A stretch of 14,219 nucleotides of DNA. Source: Glaciecola sp964621345 (lineage in GTDB: Bacteria > Pseudomonadota > Gammaproteobacteria > Enterobacterales > Alteromonadaceae). Positions 6,492 to 14,163 of this stretch are shown piece after piece; the stretch's first letter is position 1, and every line of letters starts with the position of its first letter. The notes below the pieces were generated by a model that ran no database searches, was not told the DNA's origin, and saw only the letters and a list, made by a program, of their open reading frames with translations. Location: the NCBI GenBank assembly GCA_964621345.1, contig CAZUON010000064.1, positions 1 to 14,219 on the forward strand. Reading direction: 5' to 3'. Both the position numbers and the translations under genes were made by a program.

Positions 6492-9400
6492 TGTGCGCAT
6501 GCTCCTGTAAATGGCTGCGTATTGCTTCTGCTTCGGGAGTTTTGTACCACTCTCCTAACAATTCATAGGCTTCAATAGCTCGGTGTAACAACAAACCTCG
6601 GTTATGCATGGCATCTTCAAGGCTTGGCTGTGATGTGTGCTCTTTACTCACTCCGATGTATCGGTTGAAGGAAAACACCTGCTGCGTTGATACGTGTTGT
6701 GCTTGTTTTAGCGCGCTGAAATGTAGCGCCAAATAATCCACAGCTTCTGAGCTATATTCATCTTCTTTTTTATCAAAAGCACGAATCAAGCCAATTTCGT
6801 CAAACCTTGCCTTAAACAAAATATGCGAAAAGGTATTTGCGTCTTTCAAGCGAGCAAATAAAAACTGCATGGCCTCTTCTCGCTCAATTAATGGGATACT
6901 CGGATTGAGTGCAGTATTTTGCTCAGTACCTGCAGATGCACCAGGCCAAAATGGCATGTAAACCATGCATATTTGCTTCGGTAAGCCTTCTGAGAAACGC
7001 GCATGAAGCAATGGAAAGAGCACAGCGTCGGTGTATACAATAAGCACATTAGCTTGCTCACATGCCGCCAATTGCGTTTGCCAAGTTGCGGTGAATTGCG
7101 CCTCACACTCGCTCAGCTCTTGTTCGTTAGTTAATACAACTATACACGATAGACTTTTCTCTGGGCGTGGCAATTCAGTTGCCAAAATATACTGAGGACT
7201 TATATCACTTAAGGTCAAATAATTTGCTAAAGCAGGTGAATAGACCGTAAGCGTTGCAGACAAGGTTTTGCAAAGTGGGGCTTCGCGCTTTTCAGAAAAC
7301 GATGCACTTGTGTCCAACAAATATCCGCCATGATTGAGCATAAGTTTGGCGTCTTCCACCAAGCGATGCCAGTACAACAATACACGCTGTGCGTTTTCAA
7401 TCGCTTGGTCTTGGTCTGCAGACATCAGTGCTTTGCCTAATGTTGCACATAAGTAATTCAATGAGCCATAAAAGTAATAAACGAATAAAGAGCGTCCTTT
7501 CGCAAAATTATCGGCGATAAGCTCACGGCAGTTTTCAATTAGAGTTTCAACGTCTTCTTTACTTACAATTTGCTGCGCACAAATAATTTCTAAGCGCTTA
7601 ATTTGCTCATTCAAAATGTTCTGATTAAACGCCGCTTTATACATTTTCTCTGCGTCGGTATCTAAAATAATAAAGGCGTTGCGTACATCCTCATGCAGCT
7701 TTTGACGCACAATATCGTTGTTTGCAATCAGTACATCGTCAGCCTGCAAGGGGTGGGTACCTCGCACAAATACGCCATCAGATAAATTGTATATATCGGC
7801 CTTGTAATCGCACAACACTTGCTCCATCATCAGCCGCGAAATATTAAACTCTGCCTTGGTATATACAAGCTCTCTAAAATTACCTTTTACCGGCATACTT
7901 TTCGCTAAATTTTCTTGGTAATCATAAACCTGCTTACCATTTTCAAAATAGCCTGACTGACTGCTGTGATGTTTGTTGTAATCGACAAAACCTAGGTCAA
8001 CACCAAGTAAGTAGAGCTGGGTAAAACCTAGCTCTAAAAAAAAGTTTACTGCTAAATTAGTGACTGTCGGATAAGCTTTGCCTAACATGGCGAATTTATC
8101 TATGCCCAACATGGATGTTGCAGATGCCGTAGAGGATTCCCCTGCTTTAAACGCAAACAGGGTGTTTTTATAGATGCTAGAAGTATCGGGATGAATACCA
8201 TTAACACTGACTAAAGTAATCTTTTTAAGATACTGGGTATCGTTTATTCTTGAGGCCCAGTCAAAGGTTGCCCGGCATTGCTCAACTTCCGCATGAAAAT
8301 CTGGTGTAACGCCATAGCTATGAAGTGCTTGTAATGCAGTGCCACAACTTACTACGATGATGTTTTCGCGGTGCTCCTTTAGTGCTTCGATACTGCCATC
8401 TAACGATGGACCATTCCCTACAATAAATAAGGGGAGTTGTCTGGTCGCTTTGCTAATTAACTGATGAGGTTTGGCTGCCATTGCAGGTACTTTATGCTGT
8501 AAGGCGTGCTTGGTATGTTCAATACCGTAAAGGGCATGGTCAAAATTTTCAGAGAGGGAGAATGTGACCTGTAGTTGTTCACGCAAATCCCTCACCGCTG
8601 ACGTCAACATCGCATTTTCATAGCCTTGAAAAAAATAAGTATCGGCTAATAGGTGCGGACCAGCTGCTAAAAACTGACTATTTATATCGCTATATAGTGC
8701 AGAGCCAGCTTCCCCAACATTTAGATAAATACGTTTTTCACTTTCATCTATATGTTTCAGTATGCCCGCCCAATCAATAGCGAATAAAGATGCATAAAAA
8801 AAGTCGGGGTTAGGCTCGCACACAAATAAATTATCGACTTCCACGCTCTCTAATAGAGCAGCAAAGCTATAACCGCTCTCTAAACCAAATAAAATCAGCG
8901 ATTTAATTTGGCTGGCAAGCTCACCCTTATCGTCTTTTTGATGCTTTAAAACCGTACTCGCACGGCGAATAAAGGTGTTGTGTAAATAGTGTTTTAACTT
9001 TGGGCTTTCGTAACCAAAAATAAGTCCGTCTTGATTGGGGTATTGAATAAAATGCCCTGCAATGGACTGACCGTAATCGCTCGCCTGCTCAATGGTCAAC
9101 ACGCTACAGCTTTTAATATTAAAGAGGTTTATTTGGCCACTGTGTATATGCTGTATTGGCTGCCAAGCACGATACTCATAGTCTTCGAATGTGTCGGCAA
9201 TGCTTGGAAAATAAGTGGCAAACGCTTGCAAGTTCTTCTGCAAGTGCTCATTGTCGGCGCTAACGGCTTGCCACTGTTCAGGTAAAAAGGCCGGTGTCCA
9301 TGGCGCAACGTAATTCTCAAAACCTAGCTCGCCTAAATCAGGCAATGGATGAAACAATACTTCGTTATTCCCTTGTCTCAATTGCTGCATGTAATAATCA

Positions 9401-10107
9401 AAATTTGTTGAGTTGTAGTGCTTAAAAAACAAAATGTGTCGGATATCACATACCGAACGCAATTCTGCTAAGTCGCTGTTTAATGATGCCGCATTATTTT
9501 CTAGTTGCAAAAATAACGAGATAGAGCGCTGCGCGCAATCTTCCAAAATTTGAGCCCATGAGCAGCAAAATAAAGAGCAATAAAAATACTCCCAATTCTC
9601 TTCGTAAATGACAATTTTACTTGCCGCACTATTGCCCGCTAAGGCGTCAATTAAGGGGGCAATATGCGCACCTTTTCCAACACCAAAAATTACGACAGTA
9701 TCGGCACTAACTTGTGTTAGCTGCGTTTGGTTTTGATGAATAAACCTAAGATAATCGTCAAAACTTTGGATGTGAGCGTCTGCTTTTTGACGTTGATTGA
9801 TATCGATTAGTGCACTATGAGCGTAAAGGGTCTCACATTGTTTTTTGATATCGTCGTCAACATTAAAGTGGTAAAAACTGCTACCGCGACCCACATTAAC
9901 AATGTTTGTTTGCGCATGCTTGTCGACAAAAATACTATGATTTTGTAAGCCCTGCTTTTGAATTTTTTCGCCAATAGAGGGGATGTGCCGAACAAATGCT
10001 CGCACATTTTGTTCAAAGCGCGTTTGCAGTTGCTTTGCCAGTGTCGATTCAATATCAGATTGTTGTTGTTCGTTTTTTGCTAAGTGAAGTCTTATATCAT
10101 TTTGCAT
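6484..10107 (-). CDS. maf: Maf-type (DUF115) flagellin glycosyltransferase with duplicated N-terminal domain
   Basis: Motility-associated factor; family members transfer nonulosonic acids such as pseudaminic acid to flagellin serine/threonine in the cytoplasm before export. The protein is about 1207 residues, against about 600-700 for many Maf proteins. The DUF115/MptE-like core (about 560-780) shows IVGNGPSLDG, a CGTALQALHSYGVTPDFHAEVE stretch (590-611), GESSTASATS and LYLLGVDLGF. Before it lie two similar domains (about 33-250 and 291-515): NVRAFVRHIPSI pairs with NLQAFATYFPSI, and NWEYFYCSLFCCSW with NPDFFYASLFAIDW. A helical region and an unassigned C-terminal domain (about 940-1207) follow. 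The ATG at 10107 is preferred; GTG at 10113 overlaps the fliT stop, and neither has a clear ribosome binding site. Its place between fliT and pseB supports flagellin glycosylation. Confidence 0.88.
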   Translation of the reverse strand: MQNDIRLHLAKNEQQQSDIESTLAKQLQTRFEQNVRAFVRHIPSIGEKIQKQGLQNHSIFVDKHAQTNIVNVGRGSSFYHFNVDDDIKKQCETLYAHSALIDINQRQKADAHIQSFDDYLRFIHQNQTQLTQVSADTVVIFGVGKGAHIAPLIDALAGNSAASKIVIYEENWEYFYCSLFCCSWAQILEDCAQRSISLFLQLENNAASLNSDLAELRSVCDIRHILFFKHYNSTNFDYYMQQLRQGNNEVLFHPLPDLGELGFENYVAPWTPAFLPEQWQAVSADNEHLQKNLQAFATYFPSIADTFEDYEYRAWQPIQHIHSGQINLFNIKSCSVLTIEQASDYGQSIAGHFIQYPNQDGLIFGYESPKLKHYLHNTFIRRASTVLKHQKDDKGELASQIKSLILFGLESGYSFAALLESVEVDNLFVCEPNPDFFYASLFAIDWAGILKHIDESEKRIYLNVGEAGSALYSDINSQFLAAGPHLLADTYFFQGYENAMLTSAVRDLREQLQVTFSLSENFDHALYGIEHTKHALQHKVPAMAAKPHQLISKATRQLPLFIVGNGPSLDGSIEALKEHRENIIVVSCGTALQALHSYGVTPDFHAEVEQCRATFDWASRINDTQYLKKITLVSVNGIHPDTSSIYKNTLFAFKAGESSTASATSMLGIDKFAMLGKAYPTVTNLAVNFFLELGFTQLYLLGVDLGFVDYNKHHSSQSGYFENGKQVYDYQENLAKSMPVKGNFRELVYTKAEFNISRLMMEQVLCDYKADIYNLSDGVFVRGTHPLQADDVLIANNDIVRQKLHEDVRNAFIILDTDAEKMYKAAFNQNILNEQIKRLEIICAQQIVSKEDVETLIENCRELIADNFAKGRSLFVYYFYGSLNYLCATLGKALMSADQDQAIENAQRVLLYWHRLVEDAKLMLNHGGYLLDTSASFSEKREAPLCKTLSATLTVYSPALANYLTLSDISPQYILATELPRPEKSLSCIVVLTNEQELSECEAQFTATWQTQLAACEQANVLIVYTDAVLFPLLHARFSEGLPKQICMVYMPFWPGASAGTEQNTALNPSIPLIEREEAMQFLFARLKDANTFSHILFKARFDEIGLIRAFDKKEDEYSSEAVDYLALHFSALKQAQHVSTQQVFSFNRYIGVSKEHTSQPSLEDAMHNRGLLLHRAIEAYELLGEWYKTPEAEAIRSHLQEHAHSV

Positions 10108-10109
10108 AG

Positions 10110-10415
10110 TCACACTTGTTGATATTGTTTAATCGCTCGAGATGATTTAGCAACGCTTGATAAAGCGTGTTTAGCGTTATCACGAAGCGTAGAGACATGG
10201 TCGATTAATGTTTGATTAATCACTATCTCAGCTTGCGCAAACTGCTGGCGTTGCTCTGTATTCATACTCTTAAGCAATTTATCGACCAACTTTGCGCGCT
10301 GGTCAATTAATACCTTCAAATGTAAGTCATCGATATCTTCAGCGTTCAAACATGCATTAAGCGATGTATTGAGCGCACTGAGACTATCGGGTGTGTGGGA
10401 GTGGTTGAGTTGCAA
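10110..10415 (-). CDS. fliT: FliT-like flagellar chaperone
   Basis: Small helical protein (101 residues) in the fliT position straight after fliS. FliT binds the cap protein FliD and keeps it export-competent. The sequence is almost entirely predicted helix, with a charged helix around DQRAKLVDKLLKSM (38-51) and a C-terminal AKSSRAIKQYQQ segment of the kind seen in FliT proteins. Overall similarity in this family is low, so the call rests on size, helicity and gene order. The start is TTG at 10415: an in-frame TAG lies two codons upstream, TAAGG (the fliS stop plus two bases) serves as ribosome binding site 8 nt before it, and the next in-frame ATG is at codon 51. The stop overlaps or abuts the maf start. 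Confidence 0.72.
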   Translation of the reverse strand: MQLNHSHTPDSLSALNTSLNACLNAEDIDDLHLKVLIDQRAKLVDKLLKSMNTEQRQQFAQAEIVINQTLIDHVSTLRDNAKHALSSVAKSSRAIKQYQQV

Positions 10416-10424
10416 TCTCTAGCC

Positions 10425-10838
10425 TTAAGCTCTTGCTTGAGCGTAGGCTTGTTGTTTTGCTGCTTCAGGGATTTGCGCCCATGAATCTTTTATTGGGTGA
10501 AACAATTCACTGACTTCGGTGATGATTTCTTTACCATTTTCGCTCGATATCGACGACAACTGCGTTAAAAAATAGTCGTAAAGCGAAAACAGATTATTAG
10601 CAAATTCGCCGCCAACTTCTAAATCGAGGGTGTCGCGCAAGTTCATAAAAATAGCGATGGCTTTGGATATATGCTCCGAACGCCCTTTTAAATCATTGCG
10701 CTCAATACATCCTTTCGCGTAAGCCAATTTATCAAGCGCACCTTGCATCAACATCAAGGTGAGTTTATGCGGATCTGCATTTAAGATGTCTTGTTTTAAA
10801 GTGCCTTTCTTATATGCGTTTATTGCTTTTAATGACAT
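10425..10838 (-). CDS. fliS: Flagellar export chaperone FliS
   Basis: Cytosolic chaperone that binds the disordered C-terminus of flagellin, stops premature polymerisation and delivers it to the export gate. At 137 residues it has the normal family size. Diagnostic pieces are AINAYKKGTLKQDI (5-18), PHKLTLMLMQGALDKLAYAK (23-42) and NLFSLYDYF (82-90), all in the four-helix core. The ATG at 10838 lies 1 nt after the fliD stop codon, with AGGA 7 nt upstream inside the end of fliD, so translation is coupled to fliD. The stop codon TAA is shared with the ribosome binding site of the fliT-like gene. Confidence 0.96.
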   Translation of the reverse strand: MSLKAINAYKKGTLKQDILNADPHKLTLMLMQGALDKLAYAKGCIERNDLKGRSEHISKAIAIFMNLRDTLDLEVGGEFANNLFSLYDYFLTQLSSISSENGKEIITEVSELFHPIKDSWAQIPEAAKQQAYAQARA

Positions 10839-10839
10839 G

Positions 10840-12285
10840 CTATAGTCCTGCTAATGCTTGAAATAGTGCGTTACCGGTGCTTTGAAGCCCTGCTACGGTG
10901 GAATCTAAACTTAAATATCGCGCTCTGAGCGTCGATTCTAAACTCTCCATTCGTAATTCAAAGGTCTCGCGCTCGGTCTCTAAATTGCCCTGTTGCTCTT
11001 CAATAGAATCTTCCCTTGATGCAATCAAGCCTGAACCTTGAGTGTACTCTTCGGTAAAGGCAATGAGTCGTGTTGCAATACCATCGTCGCCAGAGAACAA
11101 CTTGCCGATGTCGTCAAACTGATCATTTAACGCATCGTCTAAACGCTTTGAGCCTGAACCTAGGCCAAAATCCGTTGCACCGATTTCTAGTTTGCCGTCG
11201 GCAGTAATCTCTACCCCTAATGCAAAAAGGCTACCAATATTTGAACCGGGTATATTGTTGCCTAAAATATTTGCCAAACCTTGTTGGATGCCTCGAATCA
11301 TTGAATCACCAGCTAAAGCGCCATCTTCGTCGTCTGCGGTTGCCCCATAACGCGTTAAGTCTTCAAATTCCTCAATAAGCGAATTATATTTATCAACAAA
11401 ATCAGTGATATTTTCTTTGAGAAGTTCGGTATCAAAGCCAATGCTTAGGCGCGACGTTATCGGATTACCTAACTCGTCTAAATCAGACAATTCTTTGGCA
11501 TCAAAACGCACATTTTGAATCGTATTTTCGAATTTGTTGGTATCACTTTCCACCGATATACCATCGACAGTCGCAATGGCGTTTTGTGCATTGAGCACAG
11601 GTGATAGGTAGGTTGCGGTTTCTGCTGAATCGGTTGTCGACAATGCATTTAGCGCAGCGTTGTCGTTACTATTGACGATTTGTAAGTCGTTGCCATCACC
11701 ACTCACTGTGGAGGTAAAGACAAGCTTAGAGCCGCCCGCTGCGGTGCCTGTGTTAATAATATTGGCCGAAACGCCAAAGTTATCTTCATTGTCATTGATT
11801 TGTTGGCGCAACTGCTCAAGGGTAGTGCCCGCGGCAACAGAGACGGTGAACTCATCGCCGGTGTTCCCAACTTTAAATGTTAAATCTGCAGTGCCGGTAC
11901 TCAAAACGACGTCGTCTGATGAGGCAAAAGCGCCGTCGGCAGTTTCTACCCGGCTACCTCGTGCCATTTGCGTAATAGCAATTTGATAATCGCCCGTCAC
12001 AGCTGAATTACCTGGACTAGCAGTGAAAGGTTCATTTGATTCAGAGGGATTTTCGATGACAGGATCACGAGCGCTAAGGTTATTTGCGTCTTGCAGCGCT
12101 TTCATGGCATCTTCAAATTCTGAGAGTTTGGACTTTACCCTACCCAGACCTGATATTTCTTGTTCGAAGACTTCCTCACGAGCATCCAGTCTTGCTTCTT
12201 TAGGCCCACGTTCGGCGGCGAGCAGCTGCCGAACAAGTCCTTCTAAGTCTAAACCGGAACCAACGCCTAAAGACTGAATACTCAT
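10840..12285 (-). CDS. fliD: Flagellar filament cap protein FliD (HAP2)
   Basis: Forms the cap at the growing tip of the filament, where it guides flagellin folding and assembly. The 481 residues contain FliD_N (about 8-105, starting LGVGSGLDLEGLVRQLLAAE), a flagellin_IN-like segment (about 133-190, with SVAAGTTLEQLRQQIND) and FliD_C (about 230-460). A C-terminal coiled coil (about 425-465, rich in E/Q/L) leads into a terminal helix with LFQAL. No cysteine is present, as is common in exported axial proteins. The ATG at 12285 has GAGGT 5 nt upstream, in the 14-bp gap after flaG. fliS follows after 1 bp, matching the usual fliD-fliS pairing. Confidence 0.97.
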   Translation of the reverse strand: MSIQSLGVGSGLDLEGLVRQLLAAERGPKEARLDAREEVFEQEISGLGRVKSKLSEFEDAMKALQDANNLSARDPVIENPSESNEPFTASPGNSAVTGDYQIAITQMARGSRVETADGAFASSDDVVLSTGTADLTFKVGNTGDEFTVSVAAGTTLEQLRQQINDNEDNFGVSANIINTGTAAGGSKLVFTSTVSGDGNDLQIVNSNDNAALNALSTTDSAETATYLSPVLNAQNAIATVDGISVESDTNKFENTIQNVRFDAKELSDLDELGNPITSRLSIGFDTELLKENITDFVDKYNSLIEEFEDLTRYGATADDEDGALAGDSMIRGIQQGLANILGNNIPGSNIGSLFALGVEITADGKLEIGATDFGLGSGSKRLDDALNDQFDDIGKLFSGDDGIATRLIAFTEEYTQGSGLIASREDSIEEQQGNLETERETFELRMESLESTLRARYLSLDSTVAGLQSTGNALFQALAGL

Positions 12286-12299
12286 GTGTTACCTCATAT

Positions 12300-12806
12300 T
12301 TATGCTTGCCTATCTATTAGCACCCCGACTTGACTGCCAACATTAGACTCTAATTCTCGAATGCGCTCGGCAAAATTTAGTACCTCTTCGGTAGGAATTT
12401 GCCGTATAACATCGCCGCTTGCCGCATCTTTTATCGTAACAACAGGTCTTTCTGTTGCTTCATCTACACTGAAAGATATTGCCCTACCTTTCGTTTGCAG
12501 AAACTCACCCGCGCCCTCAATTGCACGAGACAAGTCGATACTTTCCTCACTGCTTAGTTTATCGGCCTGAGCATCGCTATTCTTTAGCTTTTTTTGCTCT
12601 TCGATACGCTGTCGTTCGGGTAATTGCGACACGCTTTTATCTAAATTTTTTACCTGTTGGGCTAGGGCTGGATTATCACTCTTAGTAAAATTACTGACAC
12701 CCGTTGGCATCCCCACCAAGTTATTACTGGTAAATGTTTTTTCGCTAACAATACTTGCTTGTTCCCTAGCAATATTTTGACCAACCTGCGAATTAATATT
12801 ATCCAT
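12300..12806 (-). CDS. flaG: FlaG family flagellar protein
   Basis: FlaG-family protein, commonly encoded between flagellin and fliD in polar-flagellated bacteria and reported in some species to influence filament length; its exact role is not settled. Of 168 residues, the first 100 are polar, lysine/glutamine/serine-rich and poorly conserved. The C-terminal FlaG domain (about 105-165) has the signature VTIKDAASGDVIRQIPTEEV (123-142) followed by a helix. The ATG at 12806 has an excellent TAGGAGG ribosome binding site 5 nt upstream. It sits 183 bp after flagellin and 14 bp before fliD, so it begins the flaG-fliD-fliS-fliT-maf string. Confidence 0.92.
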   Translation of the reverse strand: MDNINSQVGQNIAREQASIVSEKTFTSNNLVGMPTGVSNFTKSDNPALAQQVKNLDKSVSQLPERQRIEEQKKLKNSDAQADKLSSEESIDLSRAIEGAGEFLQTKGRAISFSVDEATERPVVTIKDAASGDVIRQIPTEEVLNFAERIRELESNVGSQVGVLIDRQA

Positions 12807-12832
12807 AATTTCCTCCTATACCTTTTAACCTT

Positions 12833-12873
12833 AAAAAAGGAAAGCGGTTGCACCTAACTCCTTGGTGAACCGC
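12833..12873 (-). terminator. Hairpin plus T-tract between flagellin and flaG (probable attenuating terminator)
   Basis: On the minus strand GCGGTTCACC pairs with GGTG-c-AACCGC (10 bp with one bulged C) around a 9-nt loop, followed by TTTCCTTTTTT. It lies 116 nt after the flagellin stop and only 26 nt before the flaG ATG, leaving no room for a promoter between it and flaG. It therefore probably acts as a leaky terminator, keeping flagellin mRNA more abundant than flaG-fliD mRNA. Confidence 0.68.
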
Positions 12874-12904
12874 CCGTTCAACGCAACTTTAAAAAACGTT
12901 GTGA

Positions 12905-12920
12905 AACAAAGCGTTAGCCA
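12905..12920 (-). promoter_or_regulatory. Weak sigma-54-like site upstream of flaG
   Basis: The minus strand reads TGGCTAACGCTTTGTT. The -24 TGGC and -12 TTTG parts are present with the correct 10-nt gap, but the invariant GC is GT. An AT-rich palindromic stretch GTTTATAAATTTAA (12921-12934), matching only 9 of 13 FleQ-box positions, adjoins it. If real, it would drive flaG and downstream genes through the hairpin at 12833-12873. The -12 mismatch makes this doubtful. Confidence 0.22.
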
Positions 12921-12989
12921 TTAAATTTATAAACAGGCTATTCACTTTTCTCTAAACACCTTATCAACTCATATACTAAAGACTAGCGA

Positions 12990-13826
12990 CTATCCTAGTA
13001 GCGCCAATGCAGACTGAGGCGATTGAGATGCCTGAGCCAATACAGAGATAGAAGCCTGTTGTAATATTTGGTTTTTGGTTAAATTAGCCGTTTCTTTGGC
13101 AAAATCTGTGTCCATAATTTGGCTTCTGGCACTTGAAATATTCTCGGAAATATTCGATAGATTCCGAATAGTAGATTGGAATCTGTTTTCAACTGCCCCT
13201 AAATCTGAACGCACGCCATTTATCGCACTTAATGCCGTATCTATTGTAGCCAATGCTGTACCGGCACCCGCAGCAGTGCTAACCGTAGTTGCCGCTAAAC
13301 CTAAGCCAGTTGCGCTGAAGCCTGCTGTTGCGATATTCGCCGCGCGTAAGTCCACACTGACCGTTTGATTTGCCTCAGAGCCTACCAAAAAAGTTGCATT
13401 TAAGGCGCCGTCGAATAAGCTGACACCATTAAACTCAGTGGATGTAGCGATTCGCGATATTTCATTTTTGAGCGCTGATACCTCAGTATTGAGTGCGTTT
13501 CGGTCGGCGGCAGAATTAATACCATTTTGTGATTGCACCGCTAATTGACGCATCCGTTGAAGCATATTAGATGTCTCGCCCAACGCGCCTTCTGCGGTTT
13601 GAGTTAAGGAGATAGCATCGGTCGCGTTACGCACACCTTGGTTGAGACCTTGAATTTGCGAGGTCATTCGCTCCGCAATTTGCAAGCCTGCAGCATCGTC
13701 TGACGCGCGATTAATACGTTGCCCGGAAGACAACCTCTCGAACGAACGACTCAGTGAGTTTGAAGAATCGAATAATTGTCGTTGTGCGTTTAACGCCGAC
13801 ACATTGGTGTTTACAGATATTGACAT
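12990..13826 (-). CDS. fliC: Flagellin
   Basis: Filament subunit, exported through the flagellar type III apparatus. The 278 residues have the conserved N-terminal D0/D1 (about 1-140: MSISVNTNVSALNAQRQL start, RLSSGQRINRASDDAAGLQIA) and C-terminal D1/D0 (about 200-278: NLSNISENISSARSQIMDTD, ending SPQSALALLG), joined by a very short middle (about 141-200) without large D2/D3 domains. The exposed linker (about 165-195) is rich in Ala, Ser, Thr and Gly and offers several possible O-glycosylation sites for the Maf/pseudaminic acid system encoded downstream. LQRMRQLAVQSQNG (89-102) matches the D1 helix recognised by TLR5 in gammaproteobacterial flagellins. The ATG at 13826 has GGAGGT 3 nt upstream. 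It is transcribed from a sigma-28 promoter. No cysteine is present. Other flagellin copies may lie outside the window. Confidence 0.97.
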   Translation of the reverse strand: MSISVNTNVSALNAQRQLFDSSNSLSRSFERLSSGQRINRASDDAAGLQIAERMTSQIQGLNQGVRNATDAISLTQTAEGALGETSNMLQRMRQLAVQSQNGINSAADRNALNTEVSALKNEISRIATSTEFNGVSLFDGALNATFLVGSEANQTVSVDLRAANIATAGFSATGLGLAATTVSTAAGAGTALATIDTALSAINGVRSDLGAVENRFQSTIRNLSNISENISSARSQIMDTDFAKETANLTKNQILQQASISVLAQASQSPQSALALLG

Positions 13827-13838
13827 ACTACCTCCATA

Positions 13839-13878
13839 AGCCAGCTTGCGTGAACGTTAACATGGCGTTTCACTGGCT
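13839..13878 (-). promoter_or_regulatory. Flagellin leader hairpin next to the ribosome binding site
   Basis: In the minus-strand transcript AGCCAG (13873-13878) pairs with CTGGCT (13839-13844), and the adjoining TGAA pairs with TTCA inside, leaving a 14-nt apical loop and a 6-nt bulge on the 3' side. The hairpin ends 3 nt before the GGAGGT ribosome binding site (13830-13835). It could stabilise the abundant flagellin mRNA or tune its translation; that role is an inference. Confidence 0.45.
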
Positions 13879-13942
13879 ACTTTTCTTTTATACCGCTGAT
13901 ATCAGGTCACTACTCCTAACATCATTGGCCCTCGTTTTAAGC

Positions 13943-13958
13943 AATCCAAATTTAGATT
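13943..13958. repeat. 16-bp near-palindrome in the flagellin leader
   Basis: AATCCAAATTTAGATT differs from a perfect palindrome at a single symmetric pair. It lies about 15-30 nt downstream of the predicted sigma-28 start. It could be an operator for a dimeric DNA-binding protein or a weak RNA stem. A second short perfect palindrome, CTGATATCAG, lies at 13896-13905. Confidence 0.35.
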
Positions 13959-13979
13959 GAATTACCTCTCAACTAAGGG

Positions 13980-14005
13980 TATCGGCTCGGCCTGGAGGAT
14001 CTTTA
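13980..14005 (-). promoter_or_regulatory. Sigma-28 (FliA) promoter of flagellin
   Basis: On the minus strand TAAA (14002-14005) is followed by exactly 15 nt and then GCCGATA (13980-13986), the consensus FliA arrangement. The predicted start near 13972 gives a leader of about 145 nt to the flagellin ATG. This is the usual class of promoter for late flagellar genes. Confidence 0.9.
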
Positions 14006-14110
14006 GGGGAAATATTAAAAAATTTGGAAATTTTATTTAAAGTGTTGAAATATATAGATTTAACTTGGACTAAAAACTTACAAAATAAGGCTCAACAAAG
14101 CGAGCAATGG
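14006..14110. other. AT-rich non-coding stretch upstream of the flagellin promoter
   Basis: No gene is seen here. The part nearest the promoter (about 14010-14080) is strongly AT-rich, with runs such as AAAAAATTTGG and TTTTATTTAA. It may serve as an UP element for the sigma-28 promoter. The rest holds no recognisable structure. Confidence 0.5.
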
Positions 14111-14115
14111 TGACA

Positions 14116-14147
14116 TAGAAGGAGGTACCGGCCTTCGCCGGTATGAC
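14116..14147 (-). repeat. REP-like palindromic element A
   Basis: On the minus strand: GTCA, then a 7-bp stem TACCGGC/GCCGGTA around GAAG, then CCTCCTTCTA. The layout is the same as in element B at 14164-14192, in opposite orientation. Short palindromes of this GTCA...GCGAAGGC type are common dispersed extragenic repeats in proteobacterial genomes. Confidence 0.7.
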
Positions 14148-14163
14148 GTGGGTAGTAAGAGCT

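Noticed and set aside
11660..11986. Plus-strand open frame of about 108 residues inside fliD
   Set aside because: It is antisense to conserved FliD segments, with biased Ser/Val/Pro composition typical of shadow frames and no independent support.
13828..13863. Minus-strand 11-codon upstream ORF (MLTFTQAGLWR) ending 1 nt before the flagellin ATG
   Set aside because: It has no ribosome binding site, and its ATG lies in the apical loop of the leader hairpin. The tight spacing is notable but most likely chance.
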